64,000 nucleotides of DNA from positions 186,001 through 250,000 of the forward strand of contig NZ_VTUZ01000004.1 of assembly GCF_008369935.1 (NCBI RefSeq), read 5' to 3'. Made by a program: the position numbers and the translations under genes. The notes under the pieces are model-generated. The model saw only the letters and a list, made by a program, of their open reading frames with translations, was not told where the DNA came from and ran no database searches. How positions within the stretch are numbered: the stretch's first letter is position 1; each line of letters opens with the position of its first letter. Origin of the DNA: Paraburkholderia panacisoli (lineage in GTDB: Bacteria; Pseudomonadota; Gammaproteobacteria; Burkholderiales; Burkholderiaceae). Below are positions 18,563 through 27,994 of the stretch, piece by piece.

Positions 18563-20323
18563 TTAGATCGTCAACGTTGCGGTCAAGGCGCGCTGCGCAG
18601 CCGCCGCGCTGCCGTTGCGCCAGCGCGCGAGCACGTGGCCGTCGGGGCGGATCAGATAAACGGTGCCGGGCGTCGCGTCGAGCGTGTCGTGCAGATGGCC
18701 GGTTGGGTCGATCGCATAGGCAGCAGCCGTGCACGGCGTGTCGCTCTTGACCAGCGTGACCGCATTGAACGCAATGCCTCGTTCAGCGAGGGTGCGTTGC
18801 AGTTGCTGCCACGCGTCGTCATCCTCTGCATCCGCGCCGAAACGCAGCGCAGTGAAGCAAGGTCCGAGCAGATCGGTGAGATGAATAGCGGTGCTTGCGC
18901 CGTCGTTTCCGCGTTGGAGTAGCCGGCATTCCGGCAGCACCGCACCGGGAGGCGGGCCTTTGCTGAACGCGTCGGCGTTGCTGCTCGCAGCATCGCCGGC
19001 CGCCTCGTTCAGCGGCGACCAGACGTACGCGATCGCATGCGTCTGCCTCGGATTGATCAGCGGCCGCACGGCCGCGTGCCGCTGCGCGAGACCGAGCACG
19101 GCCGTGCGCATCAGATCGAACGCGAACGACGGCGGCGCCATGAACTCGGTGCTCTTCATCCCATAGCTCAGGTTCTCGCGCGCGGCGAACACCCGCTCGT
19201 CGCTATAGCTGTCGAGCAGGCGCGGCGACGCGATGCCGTTGACCACGCAGCCGAGCTTCCAGCCGAGATTGTCCGCGTCGTCGATACCCGAATTGGCGCC
19301 GCGCACGCCGAAGATCGGCACGAGATGCGCGGCGTCGCCCGCGAACAGCACCGAGCCGTGCCGGTAGCGGTCGAGCGTCAACGCGTTGGCCTTGTAGACC
19401 GTGATCCAGATCGGCGACCACGCGCCCGTCTCGCCCATCGAGTCGAGCACGCTCTGCACTCGCGGCATCACGTTCTCGGGCTTGACGGCCGCTTCCGGGT
19501 CTTCGTCGTCGCGCAGCTGATAGTCGATGCGCCACACATTGTCCGGCTGCTTGTGCACGAGCACCGTCGAGCCGGGATTGGACGGCGGATCGAAATAGGC
19601 GAGGCGTTCGGTGGCGCGCGCGCTGTCCAGTTCGATATCGACGATCACGTAGCGGCCCTCGTAAGTGGTGCCGGTGAGCTTGAGGCCGAGTGCGTCGCGA
19701 ATCGTGCTGCGCCCGCCATCGCATGCGACGACCCAGTCGGCGCGCATTTGCCACGCGGTGTCGTTGCTGTCCCCGGCGCCCCCTGTGCTCCCCGTGCTCC
19801 CCGTGCACAGCGCGAGCGTGGCGCCGCCTTCAGGCAACTGCTCGATGCCGGTCACGCGGGTTTGCCAGCGCACTTCGATCAGATCCGCGTGACGCTCGAT
19901 CTGGTCGAGCAGCAACTGCTCGATCTGGTATTGCGCGATGTTGATCATCGGCGGCAGCGACTGCTCGTCGTCCTGGTGCATCGCGAAGCGGAACACTTCG
20001 GCATCACGGTAGAAGCTGCGGCCGCCGGTCCATGGCAGGCCTTTTTGCAGGAAGCCGTCGACCACGCCGAGGCGTTTGAAGATCTCCAGGCTGCGCCGCG
20101 AGATGCAGATCGCGCGGCTGCCGGTGCATACACTGTCGTCCGCTTCGATCAGCACCGAGCGCACACCCTGGCGCGCGAGCGCGAGCGCGACGGTCATGCC
20201 GACCGGTCCGCCGCCGACGATCGCCACGGGTCTGACTATCGGGTCGTGGCCGTCGACGAGCGGCGGTACCTCGCCCGCGTAGTGTCGGGGCGAAAAGGGA
20301 TAGGGTTTGAAGGGTCGGCTCAT
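18563..20323 (-). CDS. FAD-dependent aromatic-ring monooxygenase (MhpA/PheA-like)
   Basis: A 586-residue flavoprotein hydroxylase of the UbiH/MhpA group, which use NAD(P)H and oxygen to hydroxylate phenolic rings. The N-terminal FAD site is VAIVGGGPVGMTVALALA; the second FAD motif is GDAAHLVPIFGVRGANSG; the DG-type motif is ACDGGRSTIR. The C-terminal 150 residues are the thioredoxin-like tail seen in this family. A run of Thr-Gly-Ser at about 175-183 comes from a short imperfect 9-bp repeat in the DNA and probably marks a variable loop. AGGAG precedes the chosen ATG. Substrate unknown; homologues act on 3-(3-hydroxyphenyl)propionate or resorcinol-like compounds. Confidence 0.87.
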   Translation of the reverse strand: MSRPFKPYPFSPRHYAGEVPPLVDGHDPIVRPVAIVGGGPVGMTVALALARQGVRSVLIEADDSVCTGSRAICISRRSLEIFKRLGVVDGFLQKGLPWTGGRSFYRDAEVFRFAMHQDDEQSLPPMINIAQYQIEQLLLDQIERHADLIEVRWQTRVTGIEQLPEGGATLALCTGSTGSTGGAGDSNDTAWQMRADWVVACDGGRSTIRDALGLKLTGTTYEGRYVIVDIELDSARATERLAYFDPPSNPGSTVLVHKQPDNVWRIDYQLRDDEDPEAAVKPENVMPRVQSVLDSMGETGAWSPIWITVYKANALTLDRYRHGSVLFAGDAAHLVPIFGVRGANSGIDDADNLGWKLGCVVNGIASPRLLDSYSDERVFAARENLSYGMKSTEFMAPPSFAFDLMRTAVLGLAQRHAAVRPLINPRQTHAIAYVWSPLNEAAGDAASSNADAFSKGPPPGAVLPECRLLQRGNDGASTAIHLTDLLGPCFTALRFGADAEDDDAWQQLQRTLAERGIAFNAVTLVKSDTPCTAAAYAIDPTGHLHDTLDATPGTVYLIRPDGHVLARWRNGSAAAAQRALTATLTI

Positions 20324-20588
20324 GCGTGTCTCCTGGTCTTCGATGCTTGTGGATCGCCCGCCGGGGCTGGTTGGCTCTGCAAAGGCGGTGCGAATCGTCA
20401 GCGAAGTATGCAGGAGGGCGCACACGGGGCTGTCCTCATTTTGGGTACAACAACGGGTGGCTCGCCAATGCGCGCGCTAGCTGCAAACGCGCACGATGAA
20501 ACGCGTGCGAAAAAAAACCGCAAGGCACTCACGCGCCCAGCGGTTTCATCTATTCGTCCGTTCAATTACCGGCGCGCAAAGACCCGTG

Positions 20589-22541
20589 TCACTCCGCCCC
20601 GGCCACATGCGAAGGCTGACGCAGAGGCGGCACACTCGCCGCCGCCTGGCATTCCTCGATCATCGCGCGGAAGGTCGGCGACGCGTGCGACGCGCCGGTC
20701 GCGCCCGGCTCCGTGCCGCTTTCCGGCAAGCCGCCGATGCCCACCACCAGCGTCGCGCGCGGCCGCCATTCGCGCGTGCGCCGCAGCATGTTGCGCAAAT
20801 ACGGCGGCGATTCCGGCGCGTCGAGCGTGACGATGCAGATGATCGGCGCGTCCTTGAAGCTCGGTTCGTCGGCGCGCGCGCTGCGATAGCCGGAGTGCGT
20901 CGCCATCATCGGCGCGAGACCCTGGCGGCCGAGCAATTGCACGGCGATCGCGGTCGTTACTTCGTCGAACGCGCCGCGCCCGGGCACGCACAGCACGGAC
21001 GTCCGCTCTGTTTCGTGAGCGTCCTGCGGCTGCGTCGAAACGGAGTGGTCATGACGCTCCGACAGATCCGCCGACGCCGAGGCCAGCAGCGCACTCGCGC
21101 TCTCGGCCGGTTCGGCGCGCGACAGGCGATCCGGCAGGCCGTCCACGATTTCGAGGTTCTCGACGATATCGGCCAGCGACTCGTTGATCCGCTGCAACTG
21201 GTCCGGCATCAGCACGCCGCGCATCGCATCGTTGCGGGCGAGCTTGAGGCCTTCCAGCGCGACGTTGTCGTAGTAGTCGATCAGCGACATCTCGCGCAGC
21301 AGGCGCTCGGCCTGCACGATTGCCTCATGCGGATCGTCGGCGAGCAGCCGCTGATAGAAGTTCTGCGCGGGCGTGAGCGCGGGCTGGTCGCCAAGCAGCA
21401 CGGTCAGAAAGTTCAGCCGGTCGGCGTAGCGCCCGAGCGTGACGACGCACAACGTGAGCGGCGTCGACAGCACGAGGCCGACCGGTCCCCACAGCCAGCT
21501 CCAGAAGATTGCCGCGACCACCACCGCGAGCGGCGACAGCCCCGAGCGATGGCCGTACAGGAGCGGCTCGGCAATCTGCCCGGCCACCACGTCGACGACG
21601 ATGAACAGAATCAGCGTGTAGACCGCCATCGTCCATTGCGGCTGGATCGCGGCGGCGAGGAACACCGCGAGGATCGCCGCGATCCAGATGCCGATGTACG
21701 GCACGAAGCGCAGCAGCGCGGCGATCACGCCGAACAGCAGCGCGCCCGGCACGCCGATGATCGCGAGGCCGATCGCGATGACGCCGCCCGCGCTGAGGTT
21801 CACGCCCAGTTGCGCGACGAAGTAGCGGCTCAGCCGCCCGGCCGCGTCGTTGATCGCGGTGGTGGTGCGGTGCAGATCGCGCGAGCCGAACAGGCTGATC
21901 AGGCGGTCGCGCAAATCCTCGCGTTGCAGAAGAATGAAGATCGTCACCACCAGCACGATGAAGGTGGTCTCGATCGGCGCGATGGCCGGCGACAACGCAC
22001 GCTGGGCGAGTTGCATCGGCGTGGGCGACGGCTCGTGCACCTCGACCGGTTGCGGCACGGCGGGCGCGTTGCGCGCGGCGCGTCCGGTCGGGCGCGGCGG
22101 ATTCGGCTTGGTCGGCGCAACCCGTTGCAGCGTCGCGGCGGCACGGCTCATCAGCGAGTCGGCGCGGCCCACGGTCTTTTCCTGAACCGTTTCGATCTTC
22201 TGTTCGATCGCCACCTGATACTGCGGCAGGTCGCCCGCCAGTTGCACCAGTTGCGCGCCGATCAGCGCGCCGACCGCGAGCAGCGAAGCGAGCGCGAACA
22301 GCACGGCAATGAAGATCGACGGCAGTTGTCCCATGTGCAGCCGCCGCAGCATCTGCACGAGCGGCGCGAGCAGGAAGCTCAGCAGCACCGAGAGCGTGAT
22401 CGGGATCAGCACCGCGCGGCCGAAGTACAGTCCGCACACCACCACGACACCGGTGACGACCGAGGCGAGACCATGCAGACTGGGCGTGCCTGGCGGGTAC
22501 ACGCGGTTCGGCGGCCCGGACGGCGGTAACGATATTTTCAT
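20589..22541 (-). CDS. AI-2E (PerM/TqsA) family membrane protein with long soluble C-terminus
   Basis: A 650-residue polytopic membrane protein of the AI-2E family (TqsA, PerM), whose members export autoinducer-2 or other solutes. Hydrophobic helices lie at about 25-95, 195-220 and 255-370; between the first and second groups there is a Pro-rich segment. Residues about 375-650 are soluble: a helical part, then a Rossmann-like region (SVLCVPGRGAFDEVTTAIAV, then ICIVTLDAPE and TLVVGIGGLPES) that recalls a B12-binding or flavodoxin fold without the DxHxxG histidine. ATG was preferred over the GTG two codons upstream because GGAAAG is well placed. Transported solute unknown. Confidence 0.85.
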   Translation of the reverse strand: MKISLPPSGPPNRVYPPGTPSLHGLASVVTGVVVVCGLYFGRAVLIPITLSVLLSFLLAPLVQMLRRLHMGQLPSIFIAVLFALASLLAVGALIGAQLVQLAGDLPQYQVAIEQKIETVQEKTVGRADSLMSRAAATLQRVAPTKPNPPRPTGRAARNAPAVPQPVEVHEPSPTPMQLAQRALSPAIAPIETTFIVLVVTIFILLQREDLRDRLISLFGSRDLHRTTTAINDAAGRLSRYFVAQLGVNLSAGGVIAIGLAIIGVPGALLFGVIAALLRFVPYIGIWIAAILAVFLAAAIQPQWTMAVYTLILFIVVDVVAGQIAEPLLYGHRSGLSPLAVVVAAIFWSWLWGPVGLVLSTPLTLCVVTLGRYADRLNFLTVLLGDQPALTPAQNFYQRLLADDPHEAIVQAERLLREMSLIDYYDNVALEGLKLARNDAMRGVLMPDQLQRINESLADIVENLEIVDGLPDRLSRAEPAESASALLASASADLSERHDHSVSTQPQDAHETERTSVLCVPGRGAFDEVTTAIAVQLLGRQGLAPMMATHSGYRSARADEPSFKDAPIICIVTLDAPESPPYLRNMLRRTREWRPRATLVVGIGGLPESGTEPGATGASHASPTFRAMIEECQAAASVPPLRQPSHVAGAE

Positions 22542-22699
22542 GAACACACTTTCCGATTGAGAAGCGCTGTCGTTCGCTGTTGTCTTTCAGCGGCCGCGCG
22601 CGGATTCGATCGCGCCGCGCTGCGTTGTCCCCAGGCAAAGCGCTTCAGCAAGACATATGCCCGAATTGTAGGCGCTTTGACGGGCGCAGAACCAGTCGG

Positions 22700-23980
22700 C
22701 TAGCCCAGATGCAGTCGCAACAGCTCGAACAGTTGTGAGCTTGCATACAACACCAGGCCGATGAAGCCGCCCACAATCGTGCCGTTGATGCGGATGTATT
22801 GCAGGTCCTTGCCAATGTTCAGTTCGATCTGCCGCGACATCTCGCGCGAGTCCCAGTTCTTCACCGTATCGCTGATATGCCGTGTGAGGAATTGTGCAAA
22901 GTCCGGCGCCATGGTGCGCGCCGCGTCTTCGAGATGATCGTTCAGCGACTGGCGCAGCGCCGGATCGTTAGCGAGTTCGCGGCCCACCCATTGGCCCATC
23001 GCCACCACGCGCGCGTGCAGCGCCGAGTCGGCGCTTTGCAGATCGCGCTTGAGCCACGCGCGCAATTCGCCCCACAGGTCCTTCACGTACGCGCCGAACG
23101 CTTCGCCTTCCACCAGATAACGCTTGAGTTCTTCGCCCTGTTGCAGAAACACCGGATCGGTCTTGAGTTTGACGATCAGCTTCTGCGCGGCCTCGTCGAA
23201 CTTGTGACGCAACTGATGCGTGGGGTTCTCGCTGACCTGTTCGAGCATGCGGTTCGCCGCCTTGGCGATCGCTTCGGCACCTTTGTCGCCGAGCCACGCG
23301 GACGGCAGGATCTTCTCCATCGTCGGATACTCGCTCTTCACCCAGTCGACGATGCGCCCGGCGATAAATTCGCGCGCCTGCGGTTCGCGCAACAATGCCA
23401 CCACCTGGCGGATGCCGGCGTCGAGCAATTCCTGATGACGGCCGTCGCGCGTGAGCGCGTCGAGAATGGCGCCCAGCGATTGCGACAGATCGACTTTCGA
23501 GAGCACGTCACGCAGCGCGTCCTTGATGAACACCTGGATGCGCACGTCGTCGGTCAGTTCGAGAATCCCGCCGGTGAGCCTGACGACGTAGTCGCCCAGG
23601 CGCGCGGTGTTGGCCGGCTGGGTCAGCCAGCCGGTGATGCTGCGCGCGGGGTCGTGCTTCTGGATCAGGCCGACCAGCGACGGCACGTCGAGAAACTTGT
23701 CCTGCACGAACACCGCGAGGTTGTCGGCGATCTTGTGCTTGTTCTTCGGGATGATCGCGGTGTGCGACGAGACGATCGGGATCGGCACGCGGCGAAACAG
23801 GGCGGCCACCGCGAACCAGTCGGCGAGCGCGCCGACCATCGCAGCCTCGGCGATCGCCTTGATGCCGTCCACCCAGATGCCGCGCGGCATGAAAGCGGTG
23901 ATGACGAAAACGCAGGCGGCCGCGAGCAACAGCAGCAAGGGCGTGCGCTTGGCCTTTTTCAGTTCGAGTGTCTTGTTCAT
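22700..23980 (-). CDS. DUF445 family membrane protein
   Basis: A 426-residue protein of the DUF445 family (YjiN-like), function unknown. A hydrophobic segment near the N-terminus (LLLLLAAACVFVITAF, about 15-31) and another at the very C-terminus (GTIVGGFIGLVLYASS) bracket a large, mostly helical, presumably periplasmic or cytosolic domain. The conserved stretch GIKAIAEAAMVGALADWFAVAALFRR is the family hallmark. The start at MNKTLELKK fits the topology better than the in-frame extension upstream. It stands alone, 158 bases downstream of the AI-2E gene start on the same strand. Confidence 0.85.
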   Translation of the reverse strand: MNKTLELKKAKRTPLLLLLAAACVFVITAFMPRGIWVDGIKAIAEAAMVGALADWFAVAALFRRVPIPIVSSHTAIIPKNKHKIADNLAVFVQDKFLDVPSLVGLIQKHDPARSITGWLTQPANTARLGDYVVRLTGGILELTDDVRIQVFIKDALRDVLSKVDLSQSLGAILDALTRDGRHQELLDAGIRQVVALLREPQAREFIAGRIVDWVKSEYPTMEKILPSAWLGDKGAEAIAKAANRMLEQVSENPTHQLRHKFDEAAQKLIVKLKTDPVFLQQGEELKRYLVEGEAFGAYVKDLWGELRAWLKRDLQSADSALHARVVAMGQWVGRELANDPALRQSLNDHLEDAARTMAPDFAQFLTRHISDTVKNWDSREMSRQIELNIGKDLQYIRINGTIVGGFIGLVLYASSQLFELLRLHLG

Positions 23981-24185
23981 CGGCGGCGGGGCAGCGGGTC
24001 CGGTTCGATTGATTGACGGGGCGCTCGGCGCGCGCGTTCGCGCAACCGCGAGTGTAGCGCCGCTGATCGTGCCGCGCGCCCGCTGCGCGGCGCACGCTTT
24101 GCCGCGCCCGCGCGGTAACATCTGAGGTTAGACTGCGAAGCCGCGCGCGGATGGCAACTGAAGATATGAACGCAATGGAGGCAGG

Positions 24186-25328
24186 GTGATCAGGTTTCTG
24201 CACACAGCGGACTGGCAGATAGGCACGCAATTCGGCCAGTTCGAGCCGGATGAGGCGGCGCATCTCGCGCAAGCGCGCCTCGACACCGTGCGCCGCATCG
24301 CCGACGAAGCGGCCGCGCGCAAGGTCGACGCGGTGCTGGTCGCGGGCGACGTGTTCGATTTGCAGACCGTGTCGGACACGGTGATCCGGCGTCTATTCGG
24401 CGCGTTGCAGGGCTTCTCCGGCCCGTGGATCATGCTGCCGGGCAATCACGACGCCGCGCTCGTCGAGAGCGTATGGACGCGCGCGCAGCGGCTGAACTGC
24501 ATCGCGCCGAACGTGCGGGTCGTGCTCGAACCCGGCGTGGTGCTGCTCGACGCGAGCCGCGCTGCGCTGCTGTGCGCGCCGCTCACGCAGCGCATCACTT
24601 ACGACGACACGACCAGCTTCTTCGATAGCGCTGAAACCCCGCCGGGCTATCACCGCATCGGGCTCGCGCATGGCAGCGTGAGCGGGATTCTGCAGGAAGG
24701 CATCGACTCGTCGAATCCGATCGCGCCGACCCGTGCGGCCAGCGCGCGTCTGGACTATCTCGCGCTCGGCGACTGGCACGGTCATCTGCGCGTCGACGAA
24801 CGCACCTGGTACGCCGGCACGCACGAGCAGGACCGTTTCCGCGCGAACGAGCCGGGCTTCGTGCTCGACGTCACGCTCAATGAGCCGGGCGCCTCGCCGC
24901 AGGTCGAAGCGGTGCGGGTTGGTCAATATCGATGGCATCGCTGGGACGAAACGATCTCGGTGCCGACCGATGTGCCTGCGCTCCAGGCACGGCTTAGCGC
25001 ATTGGGCAATCAGGACGTGCTGCGCGTGAGCGTGAACGGCGCGGCCGCGCTTGCCGACGCCGAAGCGCTGCACGTCGCGCTCGAGGAAGCCCGCGCGCGC
25101 GTGCGGGCGCTGCGCGTCGATCTGAGCGGCCTGCAGGTGCTGCCCACCGCCGACGACCTCGCCGAACTCGGCGCGCAAAGCGGCTACCTCGCGAAAGTGG
25201 TGGAGCGGCTGCGCGGCTTGCAGGAAGACCCGCAAGCCGATCCGCAGCAGGTCAAGCGCGCGGCCGAGGCACTGTTGCTGCTGGCGCGTTTTCAACGTGA
25301 ATTGCCGCGCGAAGCGAGGTCCGCATGA
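24186..25328 (+). CDS. SbcD-like DNA repair metallophosphoesterase
   Basis: A 380-residue calcineurin-like phosphoesterase of the SbcD/Mre11 type, the nuclease half of a DNA double-strand-break-processing complex. Metal-binding blocks are in order: HTADWQIG at 6-13, AGDVFD, PGNHD, AHGSVSG and LGDWHGH. The start is GTG directly behind GGAGGCAGG. The last codons overlap the next gene by ATGA, which implies translational coupling and a stoichiometric complex with the ATPase. Related uncharacterised pairs exist beside classical SbcCD, so the symbol is withheld. Confidence 0.88.
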   Translation: MIRFLHTADWQIGTQFGQFEPDEAAHLAQARLDTVRRIADEAAARKVDAVLVAGDVFDLQTVSDTVIRRLFGALQGFSGPWIMLPGNHDAALVESVWTRAQRLNCIAPNVRVVLEPGVVLLDASRAALLCAPLTQRITYDDTTSFFDSAETPPGYHRIGLAHGSVSGILQEGIDSSNPIAPTRAASARLDYLALGDWHGHLRVDERTWYAGTHEQDRFRANEPGFVLDVTLNEPGASPQVEAVRVGQYRWHRWDETISVPTDVPALQARLSALGNQDVLRVSVNGAAALADAEALHVALEEARARVRALRVDLSGLQVLPTADDLAELGAQSGYLAKVVERLRGLQEDPQADPQQVKRAAEALLLLARFQRELPREARSA

Positions 25329-27949
25329 AGCTGCAAAGTATCGCGATCCAGGAGTTCAAGCAGTTCGGCGCGCGGCTCGTCATCGACGATCTGCAACCCG
25401 GTCTCAACCTGTTCACCGGCCCGAACGAAGCGGGCAAAAGCACCGTCGCTGAAGCCGTGCGCGCGGTGTTTCTCGAACGCTACAAGGCCTCGCATCTGAA
25501 AGATCTGCTGCCTTGGGGCAAGGCGAGCGGGCAGCCGTCGGTCGAGGTGAGCTTCGAGCTGGACGGGGTCCAGTGCCGGCTGTCGAAGCAATTCGTCACG
25601 CGCCAGCGCTGCGAACTGCGGATCGGCCAGGCCGTCTTCGGCGAGGATGAAGCCGAGGACAAGCTCGCCGCGCTGCTCGGTTTTTCGCGTGCCGCGCGCG
25701 GGCCGCTGAAGGCGGAGAACGCCGGCGTGCCGGGGCTCCTGTGGGTCCAGCAAGGCGGCACGCACGAGTTGCGCGATTCGACGGGGCACGCGGCGCATTA
25801 TCTGCGCGATGCGCTGTCGCAACTGTCGGGCGGCAGCGAGTCGGCGGGTGAGGATGCGTTGCTCGCCGCTGTGCAGCGCGAGTTGCGGCAGCTGCTGACG
25901 GCGCGCACGCAGAAGTCCACCGGGCCGCTGGCCGAAGCCGAAACGGCGCTGGCCGCGTCGATTGCCGAACGCGACGAACTGCAACAGCAGCGTCATCAGT
26001 TCGAGGAGAACATCGCACGCCTCGCGTCGCAGCAGGAAGCGTTCGACGACACCCAGCGCAAACGTCCGTGGGAGCTTCACGAACAGAAGGCCGTGCTCGC
26101 GCAGCAGCGCGCCGATGCCGCCGCGGAACTCGAACGCAGTCTGCATGGACTAGCGCAATCGCTGCAAGTGAGTGAAGCCGAACTGGCGTTGTCGCTGCAA
26201 CAGGAGCAGGGCGCCGCCGAACTCGAAGCGGCCGTTGCGCGCGAACGCCAGCAACTCGATGCCGCGCGGGCCAACGTGTCGGCGGCGCAGACCGATCATG
26301 CGCAAGCGGCGACCGGCGTCGCCCAATTCGAGCAGGCATCCGTCGATGCGAACCGCGCGCTCGAGCTGGCGAACGCCGCTGTGACTGCCGCCGACTTGCG
26401 CAGCCAGATCGGCTTCTATCGCACCGAGAGCGAGCGGCTCGACGCGGCGATCGCCGCCGCGGGCAAAGCGAACGACGCGGTGCTCGAAGCCGCCCGCGAG
26501 GCGGCGGCCGTCGAGATCGACGAAGCGAAGCTCAAGCGCCTCACCGCGCTCGATGGCGAGCTGACCGTGTTGCGCGCCCGCACCGAAGCGGCGATGACGC
26601 GCATCGAGTACCGGCTGAACGGCGCGCTGACGGTCGACGGTGCGCAGATCACCGGGGAAGGCCTGCTGCGCGTCGACGACGAGAAGCTGATCGGTCTCGG
26701 TGAACTCGGCGAATTGCGCGTGATTCCCGGCGTCTCCGATTTGTCCGGGCAATTATCCGAACTCGCGTCGCTCGAAGCCGCGCACGCGCAGTTGTTGCAG
26801 GCGTTGGGTGTCGCGTCGCTCGGTGACGCGCAGGCGCGGCACGAAAAGTGGAAGACGCTGATCGCGCAGCAGAAAAGCCAGGCGAAGATTCTCGACGTGC
26901 ACGCGCCGCAAGGCATCGACGCGCTGCGGGCCGCGCTGGCTTCGGCGGCGGCGCGCTTGCAGGCGTCGAACGAACGGCTGGCCGGCCTGCCCGATGTGTC
27001 CGCCGCGCAACCGCTCGACGAAGCGCGCCGCAATGCGGACATCGCGCGCGATGCGTTGGAGGCCGCGAGAAAAGTGCTCGGGCAAGCAGCGGAAAAGAGA
27101 TCGACCGGCATCGCGACCGCCGAATCGCTCGCCGCGCAGTTGCAGCGCAAGGAAGCGCAGTTGAACGACGAAACTTATCGCCGCAACCGCACGCAGTGGC
27201 AGACGAAAATCGTCGAGCAGCGCGTGCAGGTCGACGCGCTGAGGAAGCAGCGCGAAGCGCGCGAACGCGAACTGGACGCGGCACGTCTCGACGATCCGGC
27301 GGCGGAGGCGAAGCGCTATCGCGCGTCGGCGGAACTCGCGCGCAACGAGCAGCACGAGCGGCAGGTGCGGATCGCGCAATTGCGCAGCCAGTTGGAGACG
27401 GTCGGCGCGTCCGGGCTCGGCGAGCGGCTCGCGGCGCTCGAAGCGCGGGTCGAGCAGGCCACGCGCCGCAAGGACGAACTGAGCTTGCGGGCGAGCGCGT
27501 TGAGTCTGCTCGACGAGGTGCTGGTCGACGAACGCGACGCGGCGCTCGCGCAACTGCGCGCGCCGTTGACCGAGCGGCTTGGCCACTATCTGAAGCGGAT
27601 TTTCCCGCAGTCGACGCTCGCGCTCGGCGACGATCTGAGTCCCGCGACGCTGGATCGCCATGGCCGCGCGGATACGCTCGATGCGCTGAGCTTCGGCACG
27701 CGCGAACAGCTCGGCATTCTGACGCGGCTCGCGTATGCGGACCTGCTGCAGGCGTCGGGTAGGCCGACCCTGCTGATGCTCGACGACGCGGCGGTGCATA
27801 CCGATGCCGCGCGGCGCGACGCGCTCAAGCGCGCGCTGATCGACGCGGCGACGCGCCACCAGATTCTGGTGTTCACTTGCCATCCGGAGTTGTGGGACGA
27901 CCTCGGGGTGAGGCAGCGGGCGCTCGAGGACCTGAGGGTGGCGGCGTAG
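25325..27949 (+). CDS. SbcC/Rad50-like coiled-coil ATPase (no obvious zinc hook)
   Basis: An 874-residue ABC-type ATPase of the SMC/Rad50/SbcC/YhaN class. Walker A GPNEAGKST is at 32-40; a signature-like SFGTREQLG is at about 790; Walker B ends LLMLDDA with D820-D821. The middle, about 190-780, is rich in Ala, Glu, Arg and Gln and reads as long coiled coils. I see no CxxC zinc-hook motif at the apex, unlike canonical SbcC, so it resembles YhaN-type proteins. Coupled by a 4-base overlap to the SbcD-like nuclease. Expected role: ATP-dependent end processing or hairpin cleavage of DNA. Confidence 0.88.
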   Translation: MKLQSIAIQEFKQFGARLVIDDLQPGLNLFTGPNEAGKSTVAEAVRAVFLERYKASHLKDLLPWGKASGQPSVEVSFELDGVQCRLSKQFVTRQRCELRIGQAVFGEDEAEDKLAALLGFSRAARGPLKAENAGVPGLLWVQQGGTHELRDSTGHAAHYLRDALSQLSGGSESAGEDALLAAVQRELRQLLTARTQKSTGPLAEAETALAASIAERDELQQQRHQFEENIARLASQQEAFDDTQRKRPWELHEQKAVLAQQRADAAAELERSLHGLAQSLQVSEAELALSLQQEQGAAELEAAVARERQQLDAARANVSAAQTDHAQAATGVAQFEQASVDANRALELANAAVTAADLRSQIGFYRTESERLDAAIAAAGKANDAVLEAAREAAAVEIDEAKLKRLTALDGELTVLRARTEAAMTRIEYRLNGALTVDGAQITGEGLLRVDDEKLIGLGELGELRVIPGVSDLSGQLSELASLEAAHAQLLQALGVASLGDAQARHEKWKTLIAQQKSQAKILDVHAPQGIDALRAALASAAARLQASNERLAGLPDVSAAQPLDEARRNADIARDALEAARKVLGQAAEKRSTGIATAESLAAQLQRKEAQLNDETYRRNRTQWQTKIVEQRVQVDALRKQREARERELDAARLDDPAAEAKRYRASAELARNEQHERQVRIAQLRSQLETVGASGLGERLAALEARVEQATRRKDELSLRASALSLLDEVLVDERDAALAQLRAPLTERLGHYLKRIFPQSTLALGDDLSPATLDRHGRADTLDALSFGTREQLGILTRLAYADLLQASGRPTLLMLDDAAVHTDAARRDALKRALIDAATRHQILVFTCHPELWDDLGVRQRALEDLRVAA

Positions 27950-27994
27950 CGCCCGCGTGGCGCTTTTAGTGGCGAAGGGCCGGTGCGTGCCGGC

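Noticed and set aside
19037..20830. A 597-codon frame antisense to the FAD monooxygenase
   Set aside because: No recognisable motif; shadow of the flavoprotein gene.
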